Positions 20,906-28,446 of a DNA stretch of 64,000 nt are shown here, piece by piece. The stretch is from the IMG/VR virus record IMGVR_UViG_3300041585_000108, positions 1-64,000 of that record. One strand, written 5' to 3'. A program made the translations under genes and the position numbers. The notes beneath the pieces are model-generated. The model was given only the letters and a program-made list of their open reading frames with translations. It did not search any database and was not told the origin of the DNA. The stretch is from a virus. The number at the start of each line of letters is the position of its first letter. The first letter of the stretch is position 1.

Positions 20906-20988
20906 CGAAAGTAACAGGATTTGAACCTGCGGATCTTTCAATCTACGATTTAGCAAACCGTTACATTCGACCACTCTGCCATACTTCC
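20906..20988 (-). tRNA. tRNA-Ser (anticodon GCT)
   Basis: 83 nt class II: acceptor GGAAGTA/TACTTTC, anticodon stem ACGGT/ATCGT around TTGCTAA, variable arm, T arm GCAGG-TTCAAAT-CCTGT. Reads AGC/AGT. Confidence 0.92.
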
Positions 20989-20993
20989 TTTCG

Positions 20994-21065
20994 TAGCCCC
21001 ACAGGTATTTGAACCCTGTTCACCAAGCTGAAAGCCTGGTATTCTTGCCCATGTACGATGGGGCC
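20994..21065 (-). tRNA. tRNA-Glu (anticodon TTC)
   Basis: 72 nt: acceptor GGCCCCA/TGGGGCT, anticodon stem CCAGG/CTTGG around CTTTCAG, T loop TTCAAAT. D and T stems each contain one mismatch. Reads GAA/GAG. Confidence 0.88.
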
Positions 21066-21069
21066 TTAG

Positions 21070-21143
21070 TGTGCTAAGTAGGACTCGAACCTACGACGAC
21101 CAAATTATGAGTTTGGGGCTCTAACCAACTGAGCTATTAGCAC
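21070..21143 (-). tRNA. tRNA with CAT anticodon (Met, or Ile2 if modified)
   Basis: 74 nt: acceptor GTGCTAA/TTAGCAC, anticodon stem CCAAA/TTTGG around CTCATAA, T arm GTAGG-TTCGAGT-CCTAC. The 5' end overlaps the last 23 bases of the carbamoyltransferase frame. Whether it is elongator Met or lysidine-modified Ile2 cannot be told here. Confidence 0.9.
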
Positions 21144-22581
21144 CAGTTATTATATTATACCTATAATGTTCTTGCCAGTCAATAGCGTCTTGTTTGTCAT
21201 TTAATAACGGCTGTCCTTTTATATTTAAGCTTGTATTTAAAAGCACTGGACATCCAGTATCCCAATACCATTTTCTTAAAAGCATATGAAGCCCTGGATG
21301 CTGGTCTCGATTAACTGTTTGAACTCTAGATGTTCCATCTTTATGAACAACAGATGGTATTGCTTTGGGATACTTGCATTTTACTGTATATTGCATATAT
21401 GGAGATGCAAAATTCATATCGAACCATTCATTTGCAAATTCTTCAAGAACTACTGGTGCAAACGGCCTAAATAACTCTCTTTGTTTTATCAAATTAACTT
21501 TATCTTTGATGTCTGGATCCCTAGGATCAGCTAATATACTTCTATTCCCTAAAGCTCTTGGCCCATATTCTGCTCTACCATTTGCTACTACTGCTATTTT
21601 GTTTATTTTTAATTCTTGAAATATTTGGTCTACAGGATATTTGCCTCCCATATCATGCCCAAGGTACGGGGATTCCCATTTTAAATGCTTTCCATATAAG
21701 GCTGCTGCTGCTCCAAGCGAGCTTCCAGCATCTCCTGGATTTGGCATGATCCAAATATCATCAAAAAGTTTCCAAAGTAAGGTGTTGGCCGAAGAATTTA
21801 GTGCACACCCACCCATAAATACAAGATTGGTCTTCCCAGTTATTTTTCTTGCCATCTGCATGAATTCAAAAAGTCTTTGTTCGTAAACCTTTTGAACTGC
21901 TGCTGCAACATCAAACTTATCTTGTTTGCCCATCCATCCCCAATCCCATATTCCTTTGTGAAAATTATATGATTGTTTATTTATTGATGGAAAGTAATCA
22001 TTAATTCTATTAAAATATTTATTTGGGTCCCCATAAGCTGCCATTCCCATCATTATATACTCTTCTTGATTTGGCATTAACCCAATTAGTTTTGTAAATG
22101 CAGAATAAAATAATCCAAAGCTAACTGGGTAATTTTGTTTATGTCTGAGTGTTATTTTTTCCCCTTCTCCAATCCAAACTGTGGAGGTGTTGTATTCTCC
22201 TATTGCATCTAAAACAACAATTACCGCATCATTAAAGTGACTTGTATAATACCCTGCTGCAGCATGAGAATAATGATGTTTAAAATATTTTGTTGGAACT
22301 TTTTCCCCAAACATATTATTAATTACATAGCTTGGTTTCCAGTCTCCAGAACCACCCTTTAAAATAAGCCTTGAGGCTTTTAATAAAGGCTTTTCATAGT
22401 AAGCAATTTTATCTGGGAATCCATACTGTAAAGCATTTTCAATTAAATTATTATTAATGTACCAATCATTTTTTTGCTTGCTATATCTTTCTGCATGTCC
22501 TGCAAATAGTATTTCTCCGTCTTTAATTAAAGATATTGATGCGTCATGAGAAGTCTCATTAATTCCTAAAATTATACTAAT
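21121..22581 (-). CDS. carbamoyltransferase (NodU/CmcH family), probable ATT start
   Basis: About 486 residues. Family features: INETSHDASISLI near the N-terminus (metal-binding His), KHHYSHAAAGYYTS, VVLDAIGEYNTSTVW, MGGCALNSSANTLLW, PGDAGSSLGAA and NGRAEYGPRALGNRSILADP. The family transfers carbamoyl from carbamoyl phosphate to a hydroxyl of a sugar, antibiotic or nucleoside; in a phage it may modify DNA bases or surface sugars. The first canonical start is ATG 22314, which would delete the conserved N-terminal 90 residues; the frame opens at ATT 22581 with AAGGG ten bases upstream, so an AUU start is likely. The end runs into tRNA-Met. Confidence 0.85.
   Translation of the reverse strand: MSIILGINETSHDASISLIKDGEILFAGHAERYSKQKNDWYINNNLIENALQYGFPDKIAYYEKPLLKASRLILKGGSGDWKPSYVINNMFGEKVPTKYFKHHYSHAAAGYYTSHFNDAVIVVLDAIGEYNTSTVWIGEGEKITLRHKQNYPVSFGLFYSAFTKLIGLMPNQEEYIMMGMAAYGDPNKYFNRINDYFPSINKQSYNFHKGIWDWGWMGKQDKFDVAAAVQKVYEQRLFEFMQMARKITGKTNLVFMGGCALNSSANTLLWKLFDDIWIMPNPGDAGSSLGAAAALYGKHLKWESPYLGHDMGGKYPVDQIFQELKINKIAVVANGRAEYGPRALGNRSILADPRDPDIKDKVNLIKQRELFRPFAPVVLEEFANEWFDMNFASPYMQYTVKCKYPKAIPSVVHKDGTSRVQTVNRDQHPGLHMLLRKWYWDTGCPVLLNTSLNIKGQPLLNDKQDAIDWQEHYRYNIITGANSSVG
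21154..21182 (-). promoter_or_regulatory. promoter of the four-tRNA cluster, inside the carbamoyltransferase gene
   Basis: TTGACT (21182-21177), 17 bp, TATAAT (21159-21154); predicted start near 21147, four bases before the tRNA-Met 5' end. The boxes also encode DWQEHYRYN of the carbamoyltransferase C-terminus. Confidence 0.85.
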
Positions 22582-22589
22582 TTTTTGTT

Positions 22590-22749
22590 ATCCCTTCAAT
22601 AAATTTTTTTGTTTAATTAAAATCATAATTAAAATATTTTATTTAATATGTAAATCTATCTTTATTTTTATTTTTTTTATAAAAAATTTTATTGATAATG
22701 GCATAAGCATAGTATTTTATTTTTAAAATCATTACTAAATCCTATTCTA
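22590..22749. other. very A+T-rich spacer upstream of the carbamoyltransferase gene
   Basis: About 160 bases that are nearly all A and T, with runs such as TTTATTTTTATTTTTTTTATAA. Apart from one doubtful micro-ORF (22643-22732) I see no gene. It may hold promoter elements; TTGAAG, 17 bp, TATAAT ends at 22570, but that position would start transcription inside the proposed coding region. Confidence 0.4.
22643..22732 (-). CDS. doubtful micro-ORF (29 aa)
   Basis: ATG 22732 opens 29 residues, MILKIKYYAYAIINKIFYKK then NKNKDRFTY. Basic and aromatic, but the composition simply follows the A+T-rich DNA and no clear ribosome site precedes it. Listed only because the spacer is otherwise empty. Confidence 0.25.
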   Translation of the reverse strand: MILKIKYYAYAIINKIFYKKNKNKDRFTY

Positions 22750-22989
22750 TTAATTTATATTATTTTTATTAAATTCTTCAACAATTTGTTGAACATATTC
22801 AGAAAAATGTTTTCTAATTGAGCCTGCTGGTCTGCTACCAATACTATCATATATTTTTTTGTACTCTAGCACATTTTCATATGTTGTTGGACACAAAATT
22901 ATTTTATTATAAGATTTAAGATTTATTGGTAATGGCACATGTTTTGTACAACACTTACACTGTTTTGCTTTTTCTTGATACTTGCTCAT
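22750..22989 (-). CDS. hypothetical protein with CKCC motif
   Basis: 79 residues: CKCCTKHVPLPINL near the N-terminus and IILCPTTYENVLEY following, then a helical C-terminus. Four Cys suggest a zinc site. The ATG overlaps the terminase stop. Similar in outline to the zinc-ribbon protein at 16862-17098 (both have Cys-rich start followed by LPINL). Confidence 0.65.
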   Translation of the reverse strand: MSKYQEKAKQCKCCTKHVPLPINLKSYNKIILCPTTYENVLEYKKIYDSIGSRPAGSIRKHFSEYVQQIVEEFNKNNIN

Positions 22990-24791
22990 ATTATCTCCAT
23001 ATTTTCAATTGACCTTGCTAGGCTTTCTGGCATTCTTGGTGCACGAATCATATTCTGAACGTACTCAACTTCTCCATCAGAGCTATTGGCAAAATCGTTG
23101 TCGTAGCTCATTGACTCGTAGTCATGAATTTTTATTTCCTCATCCCTTTTTATTCTAGTCTTACTAATACAGTTGTATACTGCCCCACATACAGCATCTG
23201 CTAAATCCTTAGAGCCTTTTCTAGGGTGGTCTATTTTATCTCTCATAATTCTTAGCTGAAGTAATTCATCAATTAATAATGAAATATGTGGGCCTCGCAA
23301 ACGCTCTTCTAAAACTACCATAGCCATATCATCATAATGTTTTTTGGCAACAGAAAGAATTTCAGTATTAATTCCATAAGATTTTAATTGCTGCATCATA
23401 TCATGAGAATTCCATCTGTCAAATGTGCACAGCCTTATGTTGAATCCACGAGTTCTAAGAGACAGGATATAATCTTTTACTTCAGTAAAATCTACAGATT
23501 TATCTGGTGTTGGGGTCCAAAATCTTACTGCATCAATTTCAACTATTGGGGCTGGTTGAGAATAAGTGTCTGTTACTTTTACCTCAACCCACTTATTTAC
23601 GTGTCCCATTGCAACAGCACAATGATCATGTTTTTGAGCAAGGTCTACGTGTATAAAGTACTCTTTGCCTTCTTCTGGTTTAAACCATTCTTCAAGTCTT
23701 CCAAATTTATCTACAGCTAAAGCTGCATTATTGAATGCACTTTCAATTTTACTCCTTGACTTAAAAAAAGCATCTACGGCATCTGATGGCATGCATGCAA
23801 ATCTACTTAGTGCATCTGGTAAATTTTTATGAAATGCAACGGTAAAGTCTGTTATTTTTTTTGTAGGGTTTACTTCCCATGTGGGTCTTTTTAATGCAAA
23901 AACTTTAGGATAAACATATGAAACAATATGGTCTTCTTCCCATGAAACCTCAAACTCATTTCCCTCTGTATTATCTGGAAGATCAATATCTAGTTTCAAT
24001 GTCTGGGTTCTAATAATTGTTTCTTTTTCTGCAATAACTGACTCATAAAATTTTTGAATAGGATCATTTTTAAATCTTGGAAATGAAAGCAAAATAATTT
24101 TACCAAAGTCTGGAAATCTAGAATCAACTGATGCCCTATACATATCGTAGATTGCTTCTGCTGTTTTTGCCTGATCATGCCCGCTTGTATTTTCAGTTGC
24201 AAATCCTGAAATCTCATCTAAAATTACAACTAAAACGTTGTATCCTTCAAAAGCTTCTCTTTCTGAGTGCCCTGAATGAACTGTAATAGATTTATCAAAT
24301 TTTATTTCAGAAGCTTTATCTGTATATTTTCCTGCAAACCATGGTGAGCTTTCGATACGCATCTTAAATCCTTTAAAGAAAACGTTATTTGCTTGTTGAG
24401 CATTTATTGCTATATTAAGAATATCAATAGCATCTCTTGGTGGTTTCCCATAGTATGCTGCTGGATTTTTTAGGCATAGCAATAAATACACTATGTATGC
24501 CACTGAAATAGTTGAAGAATAATCTTTTCCAGACCCTTTGCCTAATTGAGCAATTATCTCAACACATGTCTGCTTAAACATTTTTTTGCCAAGCTCTTCG
24601 CCATAAAGTTTTATGAGGGTAGATTCTTTGTATATCTGAGAGCTTTTTGATATTAAAGTATACTGATGTTCTGAAAGTGGTGGAAGGCTCATGTAGTCTG
24701 GGCTTGTTACAAAAGTTTGCAGATCTACTGGACGTTCTTCAAACTCTTCTCCGTCTAGTATTTCTATAAAATCAGAAAAATCAAACGACAT
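22986..24791 (-). CDS. terminase large subunit
   Basis: 601 residues. ATPase motor: Walker A-like LGKGSGKD at 83-90, Walker B VVILDEI at 188-194, coupling motif LLSFPRF near 233. C-terminal RNase H-type nuclease: HVDLAQKHD near 377 supplies the first acidic residue, with further Asp in FDRWNSHD and KDLADAV. It packages DNA into the prohead. Starts 10 bases inside the upstream HTH gene. It lies about 40 kb away from the capsid gene, unlike the common order terminase-portal-capsid. Confidence 0.92.
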   Translation of the reverse strand: MSFDFSDFIEILDGEEFEERPVDLQTFVTSPDYMSLPPLSEHQYTLISKSSQIYKESTLIKLYGEELGKKMFKQTCVEIIAQLGKGSGKDYSSTISVAYIVYLLLCLKNPAAYYGKPPRDAIDILNIAINAQQANNVFFKGFKMRIESSPWFAGKYTDKASEIKFDKSITVHSGHSEREAFEGYNVLVVILDEISGFATENTSGHDQAKTAEAIYDMYRASVDSRFPDFGKIILLSFPRFKNDPIQKFYESVIAEKETIIRTQTLKLDIDLPDNTEGNEFEVSWEEDHIVSYVYPKVFALKRPTWEVNPTKKITDFTVAFHKNLPDALSRFACMPSDAVDAFFKSRSKIESAFNNAALAVDKFGRLEEWFKPEEGKEYFIHVDLAQKHDHCAVAMGHVNKWVEVKVTDTYSQPAPIVEIDAVRFWTPTPDKSVDFTEVKDYILSLRTRGFNIRLCTFDRWNSHDMMQQLKSYGINTEILSVAKKHYDDMAMVVLEERLRGPHISLLIDELLQLRIMRDKIDHPRKGSKDLADAVCGAVYNCISKTRIKRDEEIKIHDYESMSYDNDFANSSDGEVEYVQNMIRAPRMPESLARSIENMEII

Positions 24792-25320
24792 TTGATTCTT
24801 CTATAATTGTAATAGGCTCAACTATTCCAGTAATTTGAGATAATCTTTTAGCTACTTCTATTTTGCAATGATTGCAGCTAGAGGTTACTTCTTTTAGTAT
24901 ACTAACAAGCATCTCTTGCTTTCTTTCATTTTCTAAAATCTGAGATGCCATCTCATTGTTTTCAAGTAGGCCTACTGACTGAAGCATAGCAATCCTTTTT
25001 GTTTCAATGTCTGCTATTAGCTTTAATGTTCCTGATTTAACGCCCAGTTGTCCTTGGGTATCCGCATCTTCAACTGTTTTCCAGGCCTCTTTAATTAACA
25101 TATCATAGTGTTGATCTGCACCCATAAGGGCTTCCTTGGCTCTATCTCTTACATTAGTATCATTATGAACTACAGACTTCCATTCATCAATGTACTCTAG
25201 AACTTCTTTTCTTGTAAAGCCTGTCATGCTTGCTATCTGAGTAGCAGAATTTCCTCTTAGTAATTCCGACACAACCTTATTCATTTTATCAAAGTGTACG
25301 GAAGGCTCTATTTCGCTCAT
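24781..25320 (-). CDS. probable terminase small subunit
   Basis: 179 residues. N-terminal helix-turn-helix (ATQIASMTGFTRKEVLEYID), long helical middle, and a C-terminal pair of Cys (SSCNHCK). Its position immediately before the large subunit and the HTH suggest the DNA-recognition subunit; the sequence itself does not prove it. Expressed from a perfect-consensus leaderless promoter at 25327-25355. Confidence 0.7.
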   Translation of the reverse strand: MSEIEPSVHFDKMNKVVSELLRGNSATQIASMTGFTRKEVLEYIDEWKSVVHNDTNVRDRAKEALMGADQHYDMLIKEAWKTVEDADTQGQLGVKSGTLKLIADIETKRIAMLQSVGLLENNEMASQILENERKQEMLVSILKEVTSSCNHCKIEVAKRLSQITGIVEPITIIEESNVV

Positions 25321-25326
25321 TAAATT

Positions 25327-25355
25327 ATTATACTTCTAGTCAACTAAAATGTCAA
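25327..25355 (-). promoter_or_regulatory. perfect-consensus leaderless promoter of the terminase genes
   Basis: TTGACA (25355-25350), 17 bp, TATAAT (25332-25327), six bases, ATG 25320. The -35 directly abuts the stop of the small HTH gene. Confidence 0.88.
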
Positions 25356-25502
25356 TTAACGTTTAACTTTTAATTTAAATTTTTCTATATATCTTTGTAT
25401 AGTCATAGCCGATACTTTGCACTCTGTAGCAATTTGAGTAATTGTTTTTTTTTGAACCACATACCTATTTAATAACCACATTTTATCTTGATATAACTTC
25501 AT
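25356..25502 (-). CDS. small helix-turn-helix protein
   Basis: 48 residues: KKTITQIATECKVSAMTIQR is a homeodomain-like HTH, as in resolvase C-termini and TerS DNA-binding domains, followed by basic KFKLKVKR. ATG 25502 overlaps the RuvC-like stop (ATGA). It could regulate the adjoining terminase promoter or be an accessory packaging factor. Confidence 0.7.
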   Translation of the reverse strand: MKLYQDKMWLLNRYVVQKKTITQIATECKVSAMTIQRYIEKFKLKVKR

Positions 25503-26065
25503 CTTCTTGTTAATTCCTTGTTTGCATAGTGAGCTATCCCAAATGAATCTGCTACATCAAAATCATCTAGGGATAAATTATATTTTACATTAAAATAATC
25601 TACAGTTTTTTGTTTTCTCATATTTCTTATTTGATTTTTATACCATGAATCAACATGTCCTGGATAAGCAATTTTAATTGCTTGCTTATCTGCTTTTGTT
25701 GAATTTTTATTTCCTATATATGCCTGCCAAGATATAGGAGGAATAGTTATTACTTTGGCCCCAGTTGACATAAGCTCTGCAATAACAACTCCATAGACAT
25801 AAGAAAGCTTAATAACGGCATCTGGAGATCTTACTAAAACCGCTCCTTCTACAACAATATAGTCTGCTTTAAGTGTATCTAACATTAGATTAGTTTTTAT
25901 TTTAGCATCATAGATTTTTTCATAAATATTGTTTCCAGCTAAATTTATTTTTCCCCACTTCAATGGGATGTCATTTTCCATTAAGCAAAAAGCTATAGAG
26001 TTTGTCGAAGCATCTATTCCTAAAACTCTATTGGCTTTGACTTTTATTAAGCTAGCCAATGTCAT
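25499..26065 (-). CDS. RuvC-like Holliday junction resolvase
   Basis: 188 residues with an RNase H fold pattern: D18 in VLGIDASTNSIAF, E73 in YIVVEGAVLV, and D170/D173 in DFDVADSFGIAHYA form the metal-binding set of RuvC. Likely resolves branched DNA before packaging, which suits its place next to the terminase genes. Overlaps the zinc-finger gene upstream by 14 bases. Confidence 0.85.
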   Translation of the reverse strand: MTLASLIKVKANRVLGIDASTNSIAFCLMENDIPLKWGKINLAGNNIYEKIYDAKIKTNLMLDTLKADYIVVEGAVLVRSPDAVIKLSYVYGVVIAELMSTGAKVITIPPISWQAYIGNKNSTKADKQAIKIAYPGHVDSWYKNQIRNMRKQKTVDYFNVKYNLSLDDFDVADSFGIAHYANKELTRR

Positions 26066-26330
26066 CTAATAGATCCCTTATTTTTTTTTTGTGATTTGAG
26101 CTCTTTGACTTAATGCATTTAGCACAATATAAATCGTTATTATATCTACTTAAAAACCCAACACATCCTTTACATTTTCTTGGAGCCCCATTTTTTATTG
26201 CTTTTTTCTCATAATATTTTTCCATAATTCTTTTATTTGTTGCAATTCTGCAGCACTCATCAGAACAATATTTTTGATTGTGTGTTTTAGAAATAAAATC
26301 TTTTTTACACTTTATATTTAAACATTTCAT
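26052..26330 (-). CDS. double zinc-finger phage protein
   Basis: 92 residues. First site: KCLNIKCKKDF with QKYCSDECCRIATNKR; second site: KCKGC with YCAKCIK. Basic overall (KSSNHKKKIRD). A common type of phage nucleic-acid-binding protein of unknown specific role. ATG overlaps the Cas4-like stop. Confidence 0.7.
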   Translation of the reverse strand: MKCLNIKCKKDFISKTHNQKYCSDECCRIATNKRIMEKYYEKKAIKNGAPRKCKGCVGFLSRYNNDLYCAKCIKSKSSNHKKKIRDLLDDIG

Positions 26331-27118
26331 TATTTTACAACCTTCATTAATTCAATTTCTACTGTGCCAGGGTTTGATCCTTTAGCCCAACATTCTTTTT
26401 TAACTGGACAATAAGTACATGGCAATTTATATTTAGTTGCACCTTCTGGTCTAACTGGCAAATCCCCATCTTTAAAATTATCCCAAACTTGTTCAAGCCA
26501 TGAGAAAGCATCATCGATAATCTTTTTGTTTTTTTCATTCATTGAAATTGGTATGATTAGAACCTCTTGTGTATTTTTGTTTTCATACAAGAAAAATCCC
26601 TCTTTAGCGTTCTTAAGTTTCATATAAGTTAATAGCTGAAGCATATGATTTGGAGAAGATTTCATTTCCGCCTGCCGTGTATCCCAAACTTCTTGTTTAG
26701 CTGTTTTTATTTCACCGATTACAACTTCGCCATCATATTCCATAATTAAATCAATAAATCCTCTTATGGGAGGGTATTCATTAATTATTTCTTCTTCTTC
26801 CGATTTCCATTCAGGCATAGTTTTAATAAGTTTTTGCAATCTTTCATGAGCTTGTGTTCCTTGGGCCATATTAGCAACCGCTACGGCATCATTATCATCA
26901 ATAAAAACTGCACCAGCAAATGCCATGTACCAATATCTAGGACAGGTACCGTGTCCGTACCCCAACGAACTTGGACTAAATGATTTTTTAGTGGTATCCC
27001 CATCTGGACGCTTAGTTTTTTTATAAGATTCATCTAACAACTTTGCAAATTTTTCTGGGTCAAAAAAATTACCAGTATGTTTTTTAAATTTTAAATTCTT
27101 TACTATGTCTCTGGCCAT
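26330..27118 (-). CDS. Cas4/RecB-like exonuclease with a 4Fe-4S motif
   Basis: 262 residues. PD-(D/E)XK residues: H91 in TQAHERLQK, D123 in RGFIDLIMEYD, E136 and K138 in VIGEIKTAK. Four Cys suited to a 4Fe-4S cluster: C59 in GTCPRYW and C234, C237, C243 in PCTYCPVKKECW. This is the Cas4 layout, but no CRISPR or other cas genes are visible, so a role in phage recombination or replication is more likely. One of the candidate clients of the phage Fe-S carrier. Confidence 0.9.
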   Translation of the reverse strand: MARDIVKNLKFKKHTGNFFDPEKFAKLLDESYKKTKRPDGDTTKKSFSPSSLGYGHGTCPRYWYMAFAGAVFIDDNDAVAVANMAQGTQAHERLQKLIKTMPEWKSEEEEIINEYPPIRGFIDLIMEYDGEVVIGEIKTAKQEVWDTRQAEMKSSPNHMLQLLTYMKLKNAKEGFFLYENKNTQEVLIIPISMNEKNKKIIDDAFSWLEQVWDNFKDGDLPVRPEGATKYKLPCTYCPVKKECWAKGSNPGTVEIELMKVVK

Positions 27119-27454
27119 TTATGAGTTATACCTAACTACATATTTAAGAGCATCTACTAATTTGTCTAAAGACTCTTTAACTGAATAATAAATATTTTTT
27201 TTGTTATTGTTTTTTGTACCAGCTTTATCTTTAGCAATAGTAGAATAAACTGAAGCAAGTATTGCAAATTTAGTTGACATAGCTTGTAGCTCCATAATAA
27301 GCATAGGAGCTCTTGCAGATGGAACATCTGGGTTCATTAAAAGCTTTACCACAATAGCAAGGGCTTTATCTAGATGCTCATCATGCATAAACTCATGAAG
27401 ATCATTAAACTCTGTTATATCACTAATTAGCTCTAGCGTATTTTTATCTTCCAT
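27119..27454 (-). CDS. hypothetical helical protein
   Basis: 111 residues from ATG 27454, with AAAAGG eight bases upstream (an ATG at 27472 is possible). Mostly helical: DKALAIVVKLLMNPDVPSA, ELQAMSTKFAILASVYSTI, then KKNIYYSVKESLDKL. Not recognised; encoded immediately before the Cas4-like gene, so possibly a recombination or replication accessory. Confidence 0.65.
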   Translation of the reverse strand: MEDKNTLELISDITEFNDLHEFMHDEHLDKALAIVVKLLMNPDVPSARAPMLIMELQAMSTKFAILASVYSTIAKDKAGTKNNNKKNIYYSVKESLDKLVDALKYVVRYNS

Positions 27455-28148
27455 CTTTAATATCCTTTTCATAGTTTACGTGCAATTTAATTTTGCTAAC
27501 TTCATGTTTCCCTATTACATTGCCCAAATGATCTATTCCTTTTTTATACATTCTTGGCCTTATTCCTTTTGCATTTAATCCTTTTAAATAAGATATGTAG
27601 TCTAAGTTGTCATGAATTCTTTTATATGGAGCAAAGGTATCTTTAATAGTAACAACAGAATCTTGGATGGATCCCAAGGAAATTGGTAATATACAGGCAA
27701 TATTTGTTCCAGCTGGGACAAAATATTCTTTATTTGGGGTGTCTAGTTTCCAAACAACAGAAAAAGAACCAGTAAAAACAGAAGTTGATAAAACTGTACT
27801 TAGAACGTGCGCACCCTCTAGATATTCATTTGGAACAGGCATAGTTATAACGCTTGTATTTTCATCAGTTTTAAAAAGTAAATTTGTTACAAAGCTTACT
27901 GTTCCTTCTCCTCTTCCAACCCAGATATTATTGGAGCCAATTATTCCAACTGCGCCATCGGCCCTAGATCCATTCCACATAAATGAAATGTCTTCTTCAA
28001 AATAAATTCCGTAGCCCAAAGTATTGGCCATCCCAATTGGATCACAATTATAAGTATTTTCATGCATCCACTCTCTTTTCATAGCAAGGGGCCTTATTTT
28101 TGCTGAAGGACTTTCTTTATTGTTGACATACACGTCTAGGTTATACAT
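27444..28148 (-). CDS. conserved phage protein of unknown function (paralogue of 3255-3926)
   Basis: 234 residues: RPLAMKREWMHENTYNCDPI, IYFEEDISFMWNG, then FSVVWKLDTPNKEYFVPAGT and NIACILPISLGSI. The C-terminal PAGTxIAxIxPI element and overall strand order resemble the 3255-3926 protein, suggesting a duplicated family. It starts eight bases inside the preceding gene. Role unknown. Confidence 0.65.
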   Translation of the reverse strand: MYNLDVYVNNKESPSAKIRPLAMKREWMHENTYNCDPIGMANTLGYGIYFEEDISFMWNGSRADGAVGIIGSNNIWVGRGEGTVSFVTNLLFKTDENTSVITMPVPNEYLEGAHVLSTVLSTSVFTGSFSVVWKLDTPNKEYFVPAGTNIACILPISLGSIQDSVVTIKDTFAPYKRIHDNLDYISYLKGLNAKGIRPRMYKKGIDHLGNVIGKHEVSKIKLHVNYEKDIKDGR

Positions 28149-28446
28149 TATTTTTCTCCCAAAATTTTATTAAATCTTCTAAAACTGCCCACTCTATTAT
28201 GCCAAGCCTGACCTTGCTTTCTGATCCTATAATAATTTTTAATGCTGGGTGCATATCTCGATTTACCTTAAAGGTGTCTGTACATATTTTTGCCCAGATC
28301 TCTTTATTTAAAGTAAATGTTGACCCAGCTTCTTTATAATCGACTAAAAATTGTTTCCACTGAGCATCTCCTTTTTGGTAATCTCCTCTCCCAGAATTTT
28401 TTTGAGCTTTAGCCTTATCTCTTTTTACTTCTGATCTTTCAGACAT
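28141..28446 (-). CDS. conserved hypothetical phage protein
   Basis: 101 residues from ATG 28446 (ATG 28452 is two codons earlier). Basic disordered start MSERSEVKRDKAKAQKNSGR, then a compact part with WAKICTDTFKVNRDMHPALK and VRLGIIEWAVLEDLIKFWEK. Overlaps both neighbours. No function recognised. Confidence 0.65.
   Translation of the reverse strand: MSERSEVKRDKAKAQKNSGRGDYQKGDAQWKQFLVDYKEAGSTFTLNKEIWAKICTDTFKVNRDMHPALKIIIGSESKVRLGIIEWAVLEDLIKFWEKNNV

Noticed and set aside
20744-20974. Minus-strand frame through tRNA-Arg and tRNA-Ser ending FFNIAAEYFCNFIKNKL
   Set aside because: Most of it is tRNA sequence. A 26-residue tail from a TTG near 20824 is conceivable but has no ribosome site or recognisable homologue.
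26330-27118. Cas4-like gene taken as sign of a CRISPR-Cas locus
   Set aside because: No repeat-spacer array and no cas1, cas2 or effector gene is visible in the window; a solitary phage nuclease is the simpler reading.
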